Origin: Achromobacter kerstersii | GTDB taxonomy: Bacteria > Pseudomonadota > Gammaproteobacteria > Burkholderiales > Burkholderiaceae_B | Length of the DNA stretch: 64,000 bases | NCBI RefSeq assembly: GCF_902859595.1 | Contig: NZ_CADIJQ010000005.1 | Coordinates: 62,001-126,000 of the forward strand | Reading direction: 5' to 3' | Shown: one piece after another, positions 1-7,722 of the stretch | Numbering within the stretch: the stretch's first letter is position 1 | Layout: every line of letters begins with the position of its first letter | The notes under the pieces: model-generated | What the model was told of the DNA's origin: nothing | Database searches by the model: none | The model's input: only the letters and a program-made list of their open reading frames with translations | Translations under genes and position numbers: made by a program

Positions 1-607
1 GCACGCCGGTGGTGGTTTCTTCCGTCACGCCTTTGATCAGCGCCAGGCGGGTCGAATACCACTTCGGATCACGCTTCAAGGTTTCCTTGATGGCGGCAAA
101 CAGGATGCGCTCTTCGTCGCTGCCCGGGTTGGCCAGCACCGAGAGGTCTTTCTCAGCCTTGGTGCCCAGGTGCAGCATCAACGTGGCGTCACCGCCGTCG
201 TCGAGGATCATGTTGGCGTTCTGGCCATTGGGCCATTCGAAGATCTTGTGGGTGTACTGCCAGTACTCTTCCAGCGTTTCGCCCTTGACGGCGAAGACCG
301 GCGTGCCCGATGCCGCGATGGCGGCGGCGGCGTGGTCTTGGGTCGAGAAGATGTTGCACGAGGCCCAGCGCACTTCGGCGCCAAGCGCCACCAGCGTTTC
401 GATCAGCACGCCAGTCTGGATGGTCATGTGCAGGCTGCCGGCAATGCGCGCGCCCTTCAACGGCTGCGCGGCGGCGAATTCGTCGCGGATGGCCATCAGG
501 CCGGGCATTTCGGTTTCGGCAATAGCCAGTTCGCGACGGCCCCAGCCTGCCAGCGACAGGTCGGCAACCAGGTAATCGGAGAAGGATTTATCAGTCACAG
601 CGTTCAT
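1..607 (-). CDS. ahcY: Adenosylhomocysteinase (SAH hydrolase), C-terminus cut by window edge
   Basis: Cytosolic enzyme that splits S-adenosylhomocysteine to adenosine and homocysteine and so clears the product inhibitor of methyltransferases. About 202 N-terminal residues are visible from the ATG at 607. They include H60, the STQDH block at 88-92, the DDGGD loop at 136-140 and EETTTG near 196-201, which are the substrate and catalytic segments of the family. The N-terminus [20 protein letters not shown] is typical of betaproteobacterial AhcY. The NAD-binding domain lies beyond position 1. Expression should be controlled by the SAH riboswitch in its leader (712-847). Confidence 0.97.
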   Translation of the reverse strand, partial: MNAVTDKSFSDYLVADLSLAGWGRRELAIAETEMPGLMAIRDEFAAAQPLKGARIAGSLHMTIQTGVLIETLVALGAEVRWASCNIFSTQDHAAAAIAASGTPVFAVKGETLEEYWQYTHKIFEWPNGQNANMILDDGGDATLMLHLGTKAEKDLSVLANPGSDEERILFAAIKETLKRDPKWYSTRLALIKGVTEETTTGV

Positions 608-711
608 GGTGTGTAGGCTCCACGTGAATGTCGAACGGCGCACGATATGGCCGGACAACGCGAATACACCACGACAGTCGAGTGCTCGCCTTTCCCGCCA
701 TATGCGACAAA

Positions 712-847
712 GGTGAGCGCCGTTGCTGTAGCGACGCGCGGGGCGCGGCGCTTGAACAAGGATTCCTGAGCCTGGCGAGCCGGGGTTCGCGCGCCTTGCC
801 TTGGCAAGACGGAAACCGCAGGGTCGTCGCAACGCTCCTCAGGATTG
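712..847 (-). ncRNA. SAH riboswitch in the ahcY leader
   Basis: Read on the minus strand, the leader starts with CCTGAGGAGCGTTGCGACG (about 843-825), continues to GCCAGGCTCAGG (about 776-765) and ends with CAACGGCGCTCACC (about 725-712). These are the three conserved blocks of the SAH riboswitch. CCTGAG pairs with CTCAGG to form P1, and GAGCG next to P1 pairs with CGCTC of the last block to form the pseudoknot. The segment between the first two blocks can fold as an extra stem. The aptamer starts just after a promoter-like element and lies upstream of ahcY, where this ON-type switch is expected. The 608-920 gap holds nothing else apart from the promoter. Confidence 0.9.
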
Positions 848-853
848 CCGGGC

Positions 854-882
854 ATTGTACCGGTTTGACCGCCTGCGCGGAA
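854..882 (-). promoter_or_regulatory. Putative sigma70 promoter of ahcY
   Basis: On the minus strand a TACAAT -10 box (859-854) lies 17 nt downstream of TTCCGC (882-877). Transcription would start around 847-848, right at the 5' edge of the SAH riboswitch, which supports the assignment. The -35 box is weak. Confidence 0.55.
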
Positions 883-920
883 ATCCGTCCCCGAAATAAA
901 ACCCACAGGATTTCTTCCGG

Positions 921-1961
921 TCACCCCGCCCCGGCCAACGTTGTCCGCGAAGAAGCATCCGGCACCAAGGGAACCAGCGAGGCCAGCAGGTCGGAGGCCA
1001 CCGAATCCCAGCTGCGCGTCAGCGCATGCGCGCGCACGGCGTGGCGATCCAGCGGCAGCGCCGCGCGGCACGCGTGGGCAAGGTCATCATCCAGGCAGCC
1101 CGTCACTCCCGGCGTCACCACCGCCAGCGGCGCCTCGCTGCGAAACGCCGCCACGGGGGTGCCGCTTGCCATGGCCTCCAGCATCACCAGACCGAACGTA
1201 TCGGTCAGGCTGGGAAACACGAACACGTCGGCCGCAGCATAGAAGCCGGGCAGCGCGTCGTCTTGCTGCATGCCCAGAAACACCGCATTTGGAAACCGCT
1301 TCTTCAACCGCGCCTCGTCCGGCCCTGCCCCCACCACCACCTTGCTGCCGGGCAGGTCCAGCGACAGAAATGCATCCAGGTTCTTTTCACGCGCCACGCG
1401 GCCCACGCTCAAGTAGACCGGGCGCGGCAGATGCGCGAACGCCTGGCTGTCGGCCGGCTGGAATTTGCGGGGGTCCACGCCGCGCGACCAGACGCGCAGG
1501 TTCGCCAGACCGCGCCGCACGAGAACGTCGCGCACCGTGGGCGTAGGCACCAGCACGCATTGCGACGGCCGATGGAACCAGCGCAGATAGCGCCACGGCA
1601 AGGCTGCGGGGATGCCCATGCGCGCTTGCAGGTAGTCGGGGAACATCGTGTGAAACGAGGTCGTGAACTGCCAGCCGCGTGCGAGCGCCATGCGCCGCGC
1701 CGCCAGGCCCAGCGGGCCTTCGGTGGCGATGTGCAGCGCGTCGGGAATGGTGTCGCCCAGGATGCGGCGCAATTGCCGGCCGGGTTGCAGGCACAGCCGC
1801 AGGTCTGGCTCGGACGGGGCCGGTATGGTCCGGCTGCCCTGCGGGTTCACCACGATCAGCTCGTGGCCCCATTCAGACAGAATCTGCTGCATGGTCGTCC
1901 AGGTGCGGACGACGCCGTTGACTTGCGGATGCCAGGCATCCGTAACCAGAACGATGCGCAT
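921..1961 (-). CDS. GT4-family glycosyltransferase (GT-B fold)
   Basis: The 346-residue protein starts MRIVLVTDAWHPQVNGV, the N-terminal glycine-rich loop of GT4 enzymes similar to GDP-mannose- or UDP-glucose-dependent lipid and polysaccharide glycosyltransferases. The acceptor domain covers roughly 1-165. The donor domain follows, with YLSVGRVAREKNLDAFL near 185-201 and the EX7E-type donor-binding segment (DTFGLVMLEAMASGTPVAAF) near 255-275. There is no signal peptide or membrane segment, so a cytoplasmic face location is likely. It is transcribed in the same direction as ahcY but lies upstream of the ahcY promoter. The acceptor and donor sugars cannot be read from the sequence. Confidence 0.85.
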   Translation of the reverse strand: MRIVLVTDAWHPQVNGVVRTWTTMQQILSEWGHELIVVNPQGSRTIPAPSEPDLRLCLQPGRQLRRILGDTIPDALHIATEGPLGLAARRMALARGWQFTTSFHTMFPDYLQARMGIPAALPWRYLRWFHRPSQCVLVPTPTVRDVLVRRGLANLRVWSRGVDPRKFQPADSQAFAHLPRPVYLSVGRVAREKNLDAFLSLDLPGSKVVVGAGPDEARLKKRFPNAVFLGMQQDDALPGFYAAADVFVFPSLTDTFGLVMLEAMASGTPVAAFRSEAPLAVVTPGVTGCLDDDLAHACRAALPLDRHAVRAHALTRSWDSVASDLLASLVPLVPDASSRTTLAGAG

Positions 1962-2111
1962 GAGGGGGGCCGGAAGTGGGCGATACCGCGATTTAGCCCG
2001 GCCGATATGACATGCCCAAGACGCCTGGAAAATTCGGCCGAAAATTTCTGGCCGGCCGCGCGCCTGAGTTGTTGCGCGCTAGCCTGCTGTGCCTCTGTTG
2101 CTGCGCCTGAG

Positions 2112-2190
2112 TTGTTGCGGCTTAGTTGTTGCGACTGAATTGCTGCGACTGAATTGTTGCGGTTTAGTTGTTGCGGCTTAGTTGTTGCGG
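2112..2190. repeat. 14-bp minisatellite, about 5.6 copies
   Basis: Units of 14 bp follow each other as TTGTTGCGGCTTAG, TTGTTGCGACTGAA, TTGCTGCGACTGAA, TTGTTGCGGTTTAG, TTGTTGCGGCTTAG and a partial copy. Degenerate copies reach left to about 2066. The right end enters the DUF1289 gene and supplies its last codons (Asn-Asn-stop). The rest of the 1962-2111 gap shows nothing else recognisable. Confidence 0.85.
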
Positions 2191-2414
2191 CGGGGATAGC
2201 CTTGCGCCTTGATGCGCACCCAGACTTCGCGCTTTTCCTCATCCGTCATGAACACCCAATTGGCGACTTCCATGGCCGTGCGGCCGCAACCGCGGCAGAT
2301 ATCGTCGAACAGGGTCGAGCAAACGGCCACGCAGGGGGAGTCGGTCGCTTTGAAGACGCGTTGCGCGTCGTCGGGGTCAGGCAATTCGGACAGGTCGGCG
2401 AAGTAACGATTCAT
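2178..2414 (-). CDS. DUF1289 family protein
   Basis: This is a 78-residue protein with the DUF1289 pattern: SPCVAVCSTLFDDICRGCGR near 26-45, then an acidic and tryptophan-rich stretch (VANWVFMTDEEKREVWVRI). Four cysteines in a C-x3-C...C-x2-C arrangement suggest binding of a metal or Fe-S cluster, but the function of the family is unknown. The last codons lie in a 14-bp tandem repeat, so the C-terminal tail is probably variable between strains. The neighbours give no functional clue. Confidence 0.85.
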   Translation of the reverse strand: MNRYFADLSELPDPDDAQRVFKATDSPCVAVCSTLFDDICRGCGRTAMEVANWVFMTDEEKREVWVRIKAQGYPRRNN

Positions 2415-2492
2415 GGGCCGAAGATTACCACCCGGGCTGTGTCCCTTTTTGGATAGCCCTATCGCCCGTCCTGGCTTGATTGACAGCCCGCG

Positions 2493-3380
2493 CTACCGCC
2501 ATCCAAAGAACGCACCTGCGTCCGCCAACAGCGCCTCCGGCGTCTCTTCGGCCAGGTAATGCGCCCCCGGCAGCGGCCCGCCCGAGACGTCATCGGCGAC
2601 CGCGCGCCACAAATCCAGCACATCGAAATTCTTGCCCACCGCGCCCCGTTCGCCCCACAGCACCCGCACCGGCATGCGCAGGCGCTCGCCCGCGGCGCGG
2701 CCGGCGCGATCATGCTCCAGATCCAGCGTGGCGGACGCGCGGTAGTCTTCGCAGATGCCGGTTGCCCAGCCGGGCAATTGCGCCGCGCGTTCATATTCCG
2801 CCATCGCCTCGGCGGAAAAATGCGCCAGGCCGCCGGGCCGGCCGCCCATTACCGAACGCAGGTAGAACACCGGATCATGCTCGATCATCGTTTCCGGGCC
2901 GGGCGCGGGCTGGATCAGCCAGAACCAATGGAAGTACGCCTGCGCGAATGCGCGCGTCGTGCCTTCGTACATGTCTAGCGTGGGCGCGATGTCCAGCAGC
3001 ATCATGCGCGACACGGCGCTGGCATGGTCCAGCGCCATCCGATGCGCCACGCGCGCACCGCGATCATGCGCCAGTACGTCGAAGCGTTCGTGGCCCAGCG
3101 CACGCATCAGCCCGACCATGTCGGCCGCCATCTCGCGCTTGGAATGCGCCGCGTGGTCCGGCGAGGCGGCGGGCTTGGCGCTGTCGCCATAGCCGCGCAG
3201 ATCCGCCGCGATGCACGTGCGATGCCGCGTCAGTTCGGGCCACACGCGGTGCCAGATGGCATGCGTTTGCGGATGGCCGTGCAACAACAGCAACGGCGGC
3301 CCCGACCCGTCGATGCGCGCGGCGATGTCCATGCCATTGGCCGGAATGCGGCGCACGGGCAAGTCGAAGAATGCGGTCAT
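2493..3380 (-). CDS. Haloacetate/fluoroacetate dehalogenase-like alpha/beta hydrolase
   Basis: A cytosolic alpha/beta hydrolase of 295 residues. The fluoroacetate dehalogenase signature is complete: nucleophile D106 in HDRGAR with the two carboxylate-binding arginines R107 and R110, catalytic acid D130, halide-binding H151 and W152 (YFHWFWL), Y213 in DYRASATLDLEHD, and catalytic H274 in GAHYLAEE. The family hydrolyses haloacetates to glycolate by way of an aspartyl ester. The start at 3380 has AAGGAG nine bases upstream; an upstream in-frame ATG at 3410 is less well placed. It is the last gene of a run with leuD and leuC paralogues and a Bug receptor, so the natural substrate may be another small carboxylic acid. 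Confidence 0.85.
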   Translation of the reverse strand: MTAFFDLPVRRIPANGMDIAARIDGSGPPLLLLHGHPQTHAIWHRVWPELTRHRTCIAADLRGYGDSAKPAASPDHAAHSKREMAADMVGLMRALGHERFDVLAHDRGARVAHRMALDHASAVSRMMLLDIAPTLDMYEGTTRAFAQAYFHWFWLIQPAPGPETMIEHDPVFYLRSVMGGRPGGLAHFSAEAMAEYERAAQLPGWATGICEDYRASATLDLEHDRAGRAAGERLRMPVRVLWGERGAVGKNFDVLDLWRAVADDVSGGPLPGAHYLAEETPEALLADAGAFFGWR

Positions 3381-3406
3381 GGGGGAAGTCTCCTTGTGCG
3401 TTACGG

Positions 3407-4072
3407 TCATGCGGCATTCAGGCGGTCGCGCACCGTGCGCGCCACATCCTTCATCCACGGGTGGCGCGCCCAGTGGGCGGCTTCGAAGCGTTCCACTTCG
3501 GGCAGTTGCAGCAGCGACGCGCCCACCATGTCCTGCCCTTGGGCGAACATGCGGCGATGGCGCTCGGGCAACGCAAAGCTTGCCGTCCAGCCATCCGCCG
3601 CACGAATCTGCCCTGCCATCACGTCGATGGCCACGCGGTTGCCAGCCGGTTGTTGAGAATCAGACACCCCGACATTGGACACCCGCTCGAGCAAGGCGTC
3701 GACCTCGGCGGCGGGCAGGCTCACCAGCAGCAGGCCATTATTCACCGCATTGAAGTAGAAGATCTCGCCGAAGCTGGGCGCAATCACGGCGCGGATGCCG
3801 AACTGCTGCAAGCCCCACACCGCGTGCTCGCGGCTGGAACCGCAGCCGAAGTTAGGCCCCGCCACCAGCACGGACGTGCCTGCATACGCAGCCTGATTCA
3901 GTACGAAGCCGGGGCGCTGCGCGCCGTGCTCGTCAAAGCGCAAGTCGTACAGCAGGCCACGGTCCAGCCCCGCCTTGTCGATGATGCGCAGAAACTGCTT
4001 GGGCATGATCTGGTCAGTATCCAGATTGGAAAATGGCAGCGGCGCGGCGATGCCTTCGATCAACGGATTCAT
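3407..4072 (-). CDS. leuD: LeuD-type small subunit of an aconitase-family hydro-lyase
   Basis: Small subunit (221 aa) of a 3-isopropylmalate dehydratase-like enzyme. It carries the swivel domain with NLDTDQIMPKQFL at 17-29 and GCGSSREHA at 76-84. The ATG at 4072 overlaps the leuC stop in ATGA (4069-4072) and has GGAG upstream, so translation is coupled. The length is close to the usual 210-220 aa. leuA, leuB and other leucine genes are absent nearby, and the partners are a dehalogenase-like hydrolase and a solute receptor. The pair may therefore act on another dicarboxylate, such as maleate or methylmalate, rather than in leucine synthesis. The subunit assignment is firm; the substrate is open. 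Confidence 0.85.
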   Translation of the reverse strand: MNPLIEGIAAPLPFSNLDTDQIMPKQFLRIIDKAGLDRGLLYDLRFDEHGAQRPGFVLNQAAYAGTSVLVAGPNFGCGSSREHAVWGLQQFGIRAVIAPSFGEIFYFNAVNNGLLLVSLPAAEVDALLERVSNVGVSDSQQPAGNRVAIDVMAGQIRAADGWTASFALPERHRRMFAQGQDMVGASLLQLPEVERFEAAHWARHPWMKDVARTVRDRLNAA

Positions 4073-5490
4073 TTGGCTTGCTCCCATTCACGGACATCGA
4101 CGATGCGGCCGGCCAACGCGGCGGCGGCGGCCATCGCCGGGCTCATCAAATGCGTGCGCCCTGCCCGCCCCTGACGGCCTTCGAAATTGCGGTTGGTGGT
4201 GGACGCGCAGCGTTCGCCGGGACGCAGCACATCGTCATTCATGGCCAGGCACATCGAACAGCCCGGCTGGCGCCATTCGAAGCCCGCTTCCATCAACACG
4301 GCCGCCAGCCCTTCCGCTTCGGCCTGCGCCCGCACCGCGCCCGAGCCCGGCACGATCATCGCGCGCACGCCCGCCGCCACCTTCCTGCCGCGCGCCAGCC
4401 CCGCCACCACGCGCAAGTCTTCAATGCGGCCATTGGTGCAAGAGCCAATGAACACGCGGTCAATCGGCACGCCGGCAATCGGCGCGCCAGGCGCAAGGCC
4501 GATATAGTCCATCGCCTTTTCCAACGCCAGCCGGGCCAGTTGATCGGGCTCGGCCTGCGGGTCCGGCACATGGCCCGTCACCGGCATGGCCTGATCGGGG
4601 CTGGTGCCCCAGGTGACGAACGGCGCGATGTCCGTGGCGTTAAACACGTGTTCCACATCAAAGGATGCATTCGCATCGGTGCGCAGCGTGGCCCAATACG
4701 CGCGCGCCTGGGCCAGCAGTTCGCCATGCAGCTGCGGCGCGTGCGCGGTGACGTAGGCGTCGGTCGTCGCGTCCGGCGCGATCAGCGCGGCGCGCGCGCC
4801 CGCTTCCACCGTCATGTTGCACAGGGTCATGCGGCCTTCAGCGGACAAGGCGTCGATGGCGTCCCCACAGAACTCCACCGCATGCCCGCGCGCGCCCTGC
4901 GCGCCGATTCGATGCACAACATAAATGACGAGGTCTTTGGCCGACATGCCCGCCCCCAACGCGCCGTCCACGCGGATGCGCATGTTGCGGGCCACGCGAT
5001 ACACGAGCGTCTGCGTGGCCAGGATGTGCTCCACCTCGGACGTGCCGATGCCGAAACCCAGCGCGCCCAACGCGCCATACGTCGTCGTATGGCTGTCGCC
5101 GCACAGCACCACCATGCCGGGCAAGATCATGCCGTGCTCGGGCGCGATCACATGTTCGATGCCTTGCAGCGGGTCGGTCGTGTCGAACAGCGCGATGTGC
5201 TGCGCGTCGCAATTGCGTTTCAGGTTCACGGCCTGGCGCGCTGAGGCATCGTCCGCAATCACGCGCAGCGCGGGCGCCACCGGATGCGTGGGAATGATGT
5301 GGTCCACCACCGCCATCTGCTGGCCTGGGCGCAGCACGTTCCTGCCGCGCGCAGCCAGGCCGCTGAAGGCTTGCGGGCTGGTGTATTCATTCATGATGTG
5401 CAGATCGACGTACAGCAGAATGTGCTCGTCATCGATGCGGGCCACCTCATGGCTGGCCACCAGTTTGTCGTACAGCGTCATGCCGGGCAT
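4069..5490 (-). CDS. leuC: LeuC-type large subunit of an aconitase-family hydro-lyase
   Basis: Large catalytic subunit (473 aa) that carries the [4Fe-4S] cluster. The cluster ligands are the cysteine of GSCTNGR near 350 and both cysteines of GCSMC near 410-413. VDHIIPTH and GDSHTTTYGALGALGFGIG are also present. The start at 5490 has AAGGA about eight bases upstream. The N-terminus (TLYDKLVASHEVARIDDEHI) and the tail ending VDVREWEQAK suggest a paralogue distinct from the housekeeping leucine enzyme. That agrees with the missing leuB and with the divergent LysR gene. Known leuCD relatives include maleate hydratase and methylmalate dehydratase, so a dicarboxylate dehydratase is the likely function. 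Confidence 0.87.
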   Translation of the reverse strand: MPGMTLYDKLVASHEVARIDDEHILLYVDLHIMNEYTSPQAFSGLAARGRNVLRPGQQMAVVDHIIPTHPVAPALRVIADDASARQAVNLKRNCDAQHIALFDTTDPLQGIEHVIAPEHGMILPGMVVLCGDSHTTTYGALGALGFGIGTSEVEHILATQTLVYRVARNMRIRVDGALGAGMSAKDLVIYVVHRIGAQGARGHAVEFCGDAIDALSAEGRMTLCNMTVEAGARAALIAPDATTDAYVTAHAPQLHGELLAQARAYWATLRTDANASFDVEHVFNATDIAPFVTWGTSPDQAMPVTGHVPDPQAEPDQLARLALEKAMDYIGLAPGAPIAGVPIDRVFIGSCTNGRIEDLRVVAGLARGRKVAAGVRAMIVPGSGAVRAQAEAEGLAAVLMEAGFEWRQPGCSMCLAMNDDVLRPGERCASTTNRNFEGRQGRAGRTHLMSPAMAAAAALAGRIVDVREWEQAK

Positions 5491-5539
5491 GTCTTGCTTC
5501 CTTGAATGGGGCGCCCGCGGCGGCGGCGGGCGGTCTTTC

Positions 5540-5660
5540 GGTTGCTGGTTGCGGCTGTTGCTGCCGTCGCTTGTTGCGGTTGCTTATTGCGATTGCTTTG
5601 TGCGGTTGCTTGTTGCGATCACTCGTTGCCGTCGCTTATTTGCGATTGCCTGTCGCGGTT
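5540..5660. repeat. 13-bp minisatellite between bug and leuC
   Basis: Seven units from 5569 on (GCTTGTTGCGGTT, GCTTATTGCGATT, GCTTTGTGCGGTT, GCTTGTTGCGATC, then more diverged), with degenerate copies from 5540. The TTGTTGCGG core is the same as in the 14-bp array at 2112-2190. The array lies inside the presumed bug-leuC-leuD transcript. Confidence 0.8.
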
Positions 5661-5675
5661 GCGCCGCCGCTCCGC

Positions 5676-6656
5676 TTAGTTCGCCTGGATGCCAGCATCC
5701 TTCACGACGCCCGCCCAGCGCGTCATTTCAGCGGCCACCATGTCGTCCGTTTTGGCGGGGGTGGAGATCAGCGGATCGAAACCTTCCTGCTGCATGCGCG
5801 CCTTCAGCGCAGGCGACTGCAACGCTTCGGCCAGCTTCGTGTTCAACGTGTCGATCACCGCTTGCGGCGTACCGGCAGGCGCGCTGACGACAAACCACGT
5901 GTTGAACTCGTAGCCCGGCAAGCCGGACTCCGCGATGGTCGGCACGTCCGGCAGCAAGGGCGAACGCGTCGTGCCCGTTACGCCCAGCGCCCGCAGCTTC
6001 TTGCCATCCACCTGCGGCTTGGCGGCGGACAGCACCGGAAAGCTCATCTGCACTTGCCCGCTGATGGTGTCGACCATGGCGGGGCCGCCGCCCTTGTACG
6101 GCACGTGCAGAATCTGCGTCTTCGAGACCGACTTGAACAATTCCGCGGCCATGTGGAACGTGCTGCCCGTGCCAGCGGAACCGAAGCTCAGCTCGTTGGC
6201 GGGCCGCGCGCGCACATAGGAAAGCAGTTCGCTCACATTGGCGACGGGCAACGCGTTCGTCACCGTCAGCACGTGTTGCGACGTTCCGACCGTGCCCACC
6301 GAACGCAGATCCTTCGTCGTGTCGAACGGCATGTCCTTGAACAGCGCCGGGTTGATCGCCAATGACATCGTGTTGATCGCCAGCGTGTAGCCATTGGGCT
6401 GGGCGCGCGCCACGGCGGCCATGCCGATGTTGCCGGACGCGCCCGCGCGGTTCTCGACGATCACGCTTTGGCCCAACGCGCGGCCCCACGCTTCCGAGAT
6501 CAGCCGCGCGGCAATGTCCACGCTACCGCCGGGCGCAAAAGGCACGACGAGCGTGACTGCGCGTTCGGGAAAATTGTTCGCGGCGGCTGCCGGCACGGCC
6601 CAACAGGATGCAGCTAAGGCCGCGCACAAGGCGGTGGCCAAGGGTTTGATCTTCAT
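5676..6656 (-). CDS. Bug/TctC-family tripartite tricarboxylate receptor
   Basis: Periplasmic solute-binding protein of 326 residues. It has a Sec signal peptide (residues 1-25, ending PAAA before ANNFPERAV) and the Bug-family segments VTLVVPFAPGGSVDIAARL (about 34-52), VENRAGASGNIG, GSAGTGSTFHMAAELF and VPYKGGGPAM. The family is greatly expanded in Bordetella and Achromobacter and binds carboxylates or small polar compounds. No TctA or TctB membrane subunits lie nearby, which is common for orphan Bug proteins. It starts the minus-strand run that continues into leuC, leuD and the hydrolase, so it probably binds the substrate of that pathway. Confidence 0.92.
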   Translation of the reverse strand: MKIKPLATALCAALAASCWAVPAAAANNFPERAVTLVVPFAPGGSVDIAARLISEAWGRALGQSVIVENRAGASGNIGMAAVARAQPNGYTLAINTMSLAINPALFKDMPFDTTKDLRSVGTVGTSQHVLTVTNALPVANVSELLSYVRARPANELSFGSAGTGSTFHMAAELFKSVSKTQILHVPYKGGGPAMVDTISGQVQMSFPVLSAAKPQVDGKKLRALGVTGTTRSPLLPDVPTIAESGLPGYEFNTWFVVSAPAGTPQAVIDTLNTKLAEALQSPALKARMQQEGFDPLISTPAKTDDMVAAEMTRWAGVVKDAGIQAN

Positions 6657-6750
6657 GTTTCGGGTCTCCTCGGTTGGCCACGTGGATGTGGCTCTATATC
6701 GGTGAACCCAGTGTATAAGCGGGTTTAATTCTTATAATTCCCGTTCAAAC

Positions 6751-6774
6751 TAAATCTTTATTAAATTAGATTTA
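6751..6774. promoter_or_regulatory. AT-rich inverted repeat, candidate LysR operator
   Basis: TAAATCT (6751-6757) and AGATTTA (6768-6774) are perfect 7-bp arms with a 10-nt spacer. They lie in the AT-rich 135-bp gap between the divergent bug and LysR genes, 17 bp before the LysR start. A TATAAT sequence at 6733-6738 lies alongside. The position and the symmetry suit a LysR autoregulatory and activation site. Confidence 0.5.
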
Positions 6775-6791
6775 TCAATCAGGCTTGCGCC

Positions 6792-7715
6792 ATGGATGCC
6801 CTTTCCGATCTCGCCTTCTTCGCGCTCGTGGTCAAACACGGCAACCTGTCGGCCACCGCGCGCGAACTCGGCCTGACGCCGCCCGCCATCAGCGCGCGGC
6901 TGGCCAGGCTGGAGCAGCGCCTGGGCGTGCGCCTCTTGAACCGCACCACGCGCCGCGTCAGCGTCACCCAGGAAGGCGAGCTGTATCTGGCGGAAGGCGG
7001 ACGCATCCTGGCGGATCTGGAAGCGCTGGAACGGTCGGTCTCAAGCGCCCGCGCCCAACCCCAGGGGCTGCTGCGGCTGAACGCCACTTTCGGCTTCGGC
7101 CGTGCGCACATCGTGCCGGCCGTCTCGGACTTCGCGCGCCAATATCCTGACGTGGAAGTGCTGATGCGCTTAACCGACCGGCCGCTGAACCTGATCGAAG
7201 AAGGCTTCGATGTGGCCGTGCGCTTCGGCGACCTGCCCGACGCCCGGCTGACCGCCCGCAAAATCGCCTCCAACCGGCGGCTGCTCTGCGCATCCCCCCG
7301 CTACCTGGACACCTATGGCGAACCGCGCACGCCCAGTGATCTGCAACGCCATCGCTGCATCGTCGTGCGCGAGAACGACGTCGCCTACGGCACCTGGCGG
7401 CTGGAATCCGGCCAACGCGCCGAGACGGTCAAGGTGCGCGGCCCCGTCAGTTCCAACGACGGCCAAAGCGCACTGGAATGGGCGCTAGACGGCCACGGCA
7501 TCGTCATGCGATCCGAATGGGAAACCGCCGCCTATTTGCGCGAGGGCCGGCTGCGTGAAGTGCTGACCGATTGGCGCACACCCCCCGCCGACATCCACGC
7601 GCTCTATCCCGAACGATTGAACCTGCCCGCCAAGACCGTGGCGTTCGTGGAGTTCCTGTCCCAACGCTTCGCGCGGCATCTCAGGGCGCCGGGCGGGACG
7701 GGGGGAGTTTGGTGA
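6792..7715 (+). CDS. LysR-family transcriptional regulator (DmlR/CrgA-like)
   Basis: The 307-residue regulator has an N-terminal winged helix-turn-helix (LSATARELGLTPPAISARLARLE, about 19-41, then RLLNRTTRRVSVTQEG) and a periplasmic-binding-type effector domain from about 90 to 300. It is transcribed divergently from the bug-leuC-leuD-hydrolase run, the usual arrangement for a LysR protein and its target operon. The sequence style resembles DmlR, the E. coli regulator of D-malate use, which fits a dicarboxylate effector. The effector itself cannot be read from the sequence. Confidence 0.92.
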   Translation: MDALSDLAFFALVVKHGNLSATARELGLTPPAISARLARLEQRLGVRLLNRTTRRVSVTQEGELYLAEGGRILADLEALERSVSSARAQPQGLLRLNATFGFGRAHIVPAVSDFARQYPDVEVLMRLTDRPLNLIEEGFDVAVRFGDLPDARLTARKIASNRRLLCASPRYLDTYGEPRTPSDLQRHRCIVVRENDVAYGTWRLESGQRAETVKVRGPVSSNDGQSALEWALDGHGIVMRSEWETAAYLREGRLREVLTDWRTPPADIHALYPERLNLPAKTVAFVEFLSQRFARHLRAPGGTGGVW

Positions 7716-7722
7716 GGGACGC

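Noticed and set aside
1856-2242. Reading frame rich in Gln, Asn and Ser (minus strand)
   Set aside because: It is only the translation of the 14-bp minisatellite, overlaps the start of a solid GT4 gene and the end of the DUF1289 gene, and shows no family.
2480-4174. Long plus-strand frame of 564 codons
   Set aside because: It is antisense to the dehalogenase and leuD genes, which have full family motifs; composition is the usual Arg/Pro/Ala-rich shadow in GC-rich DNA.
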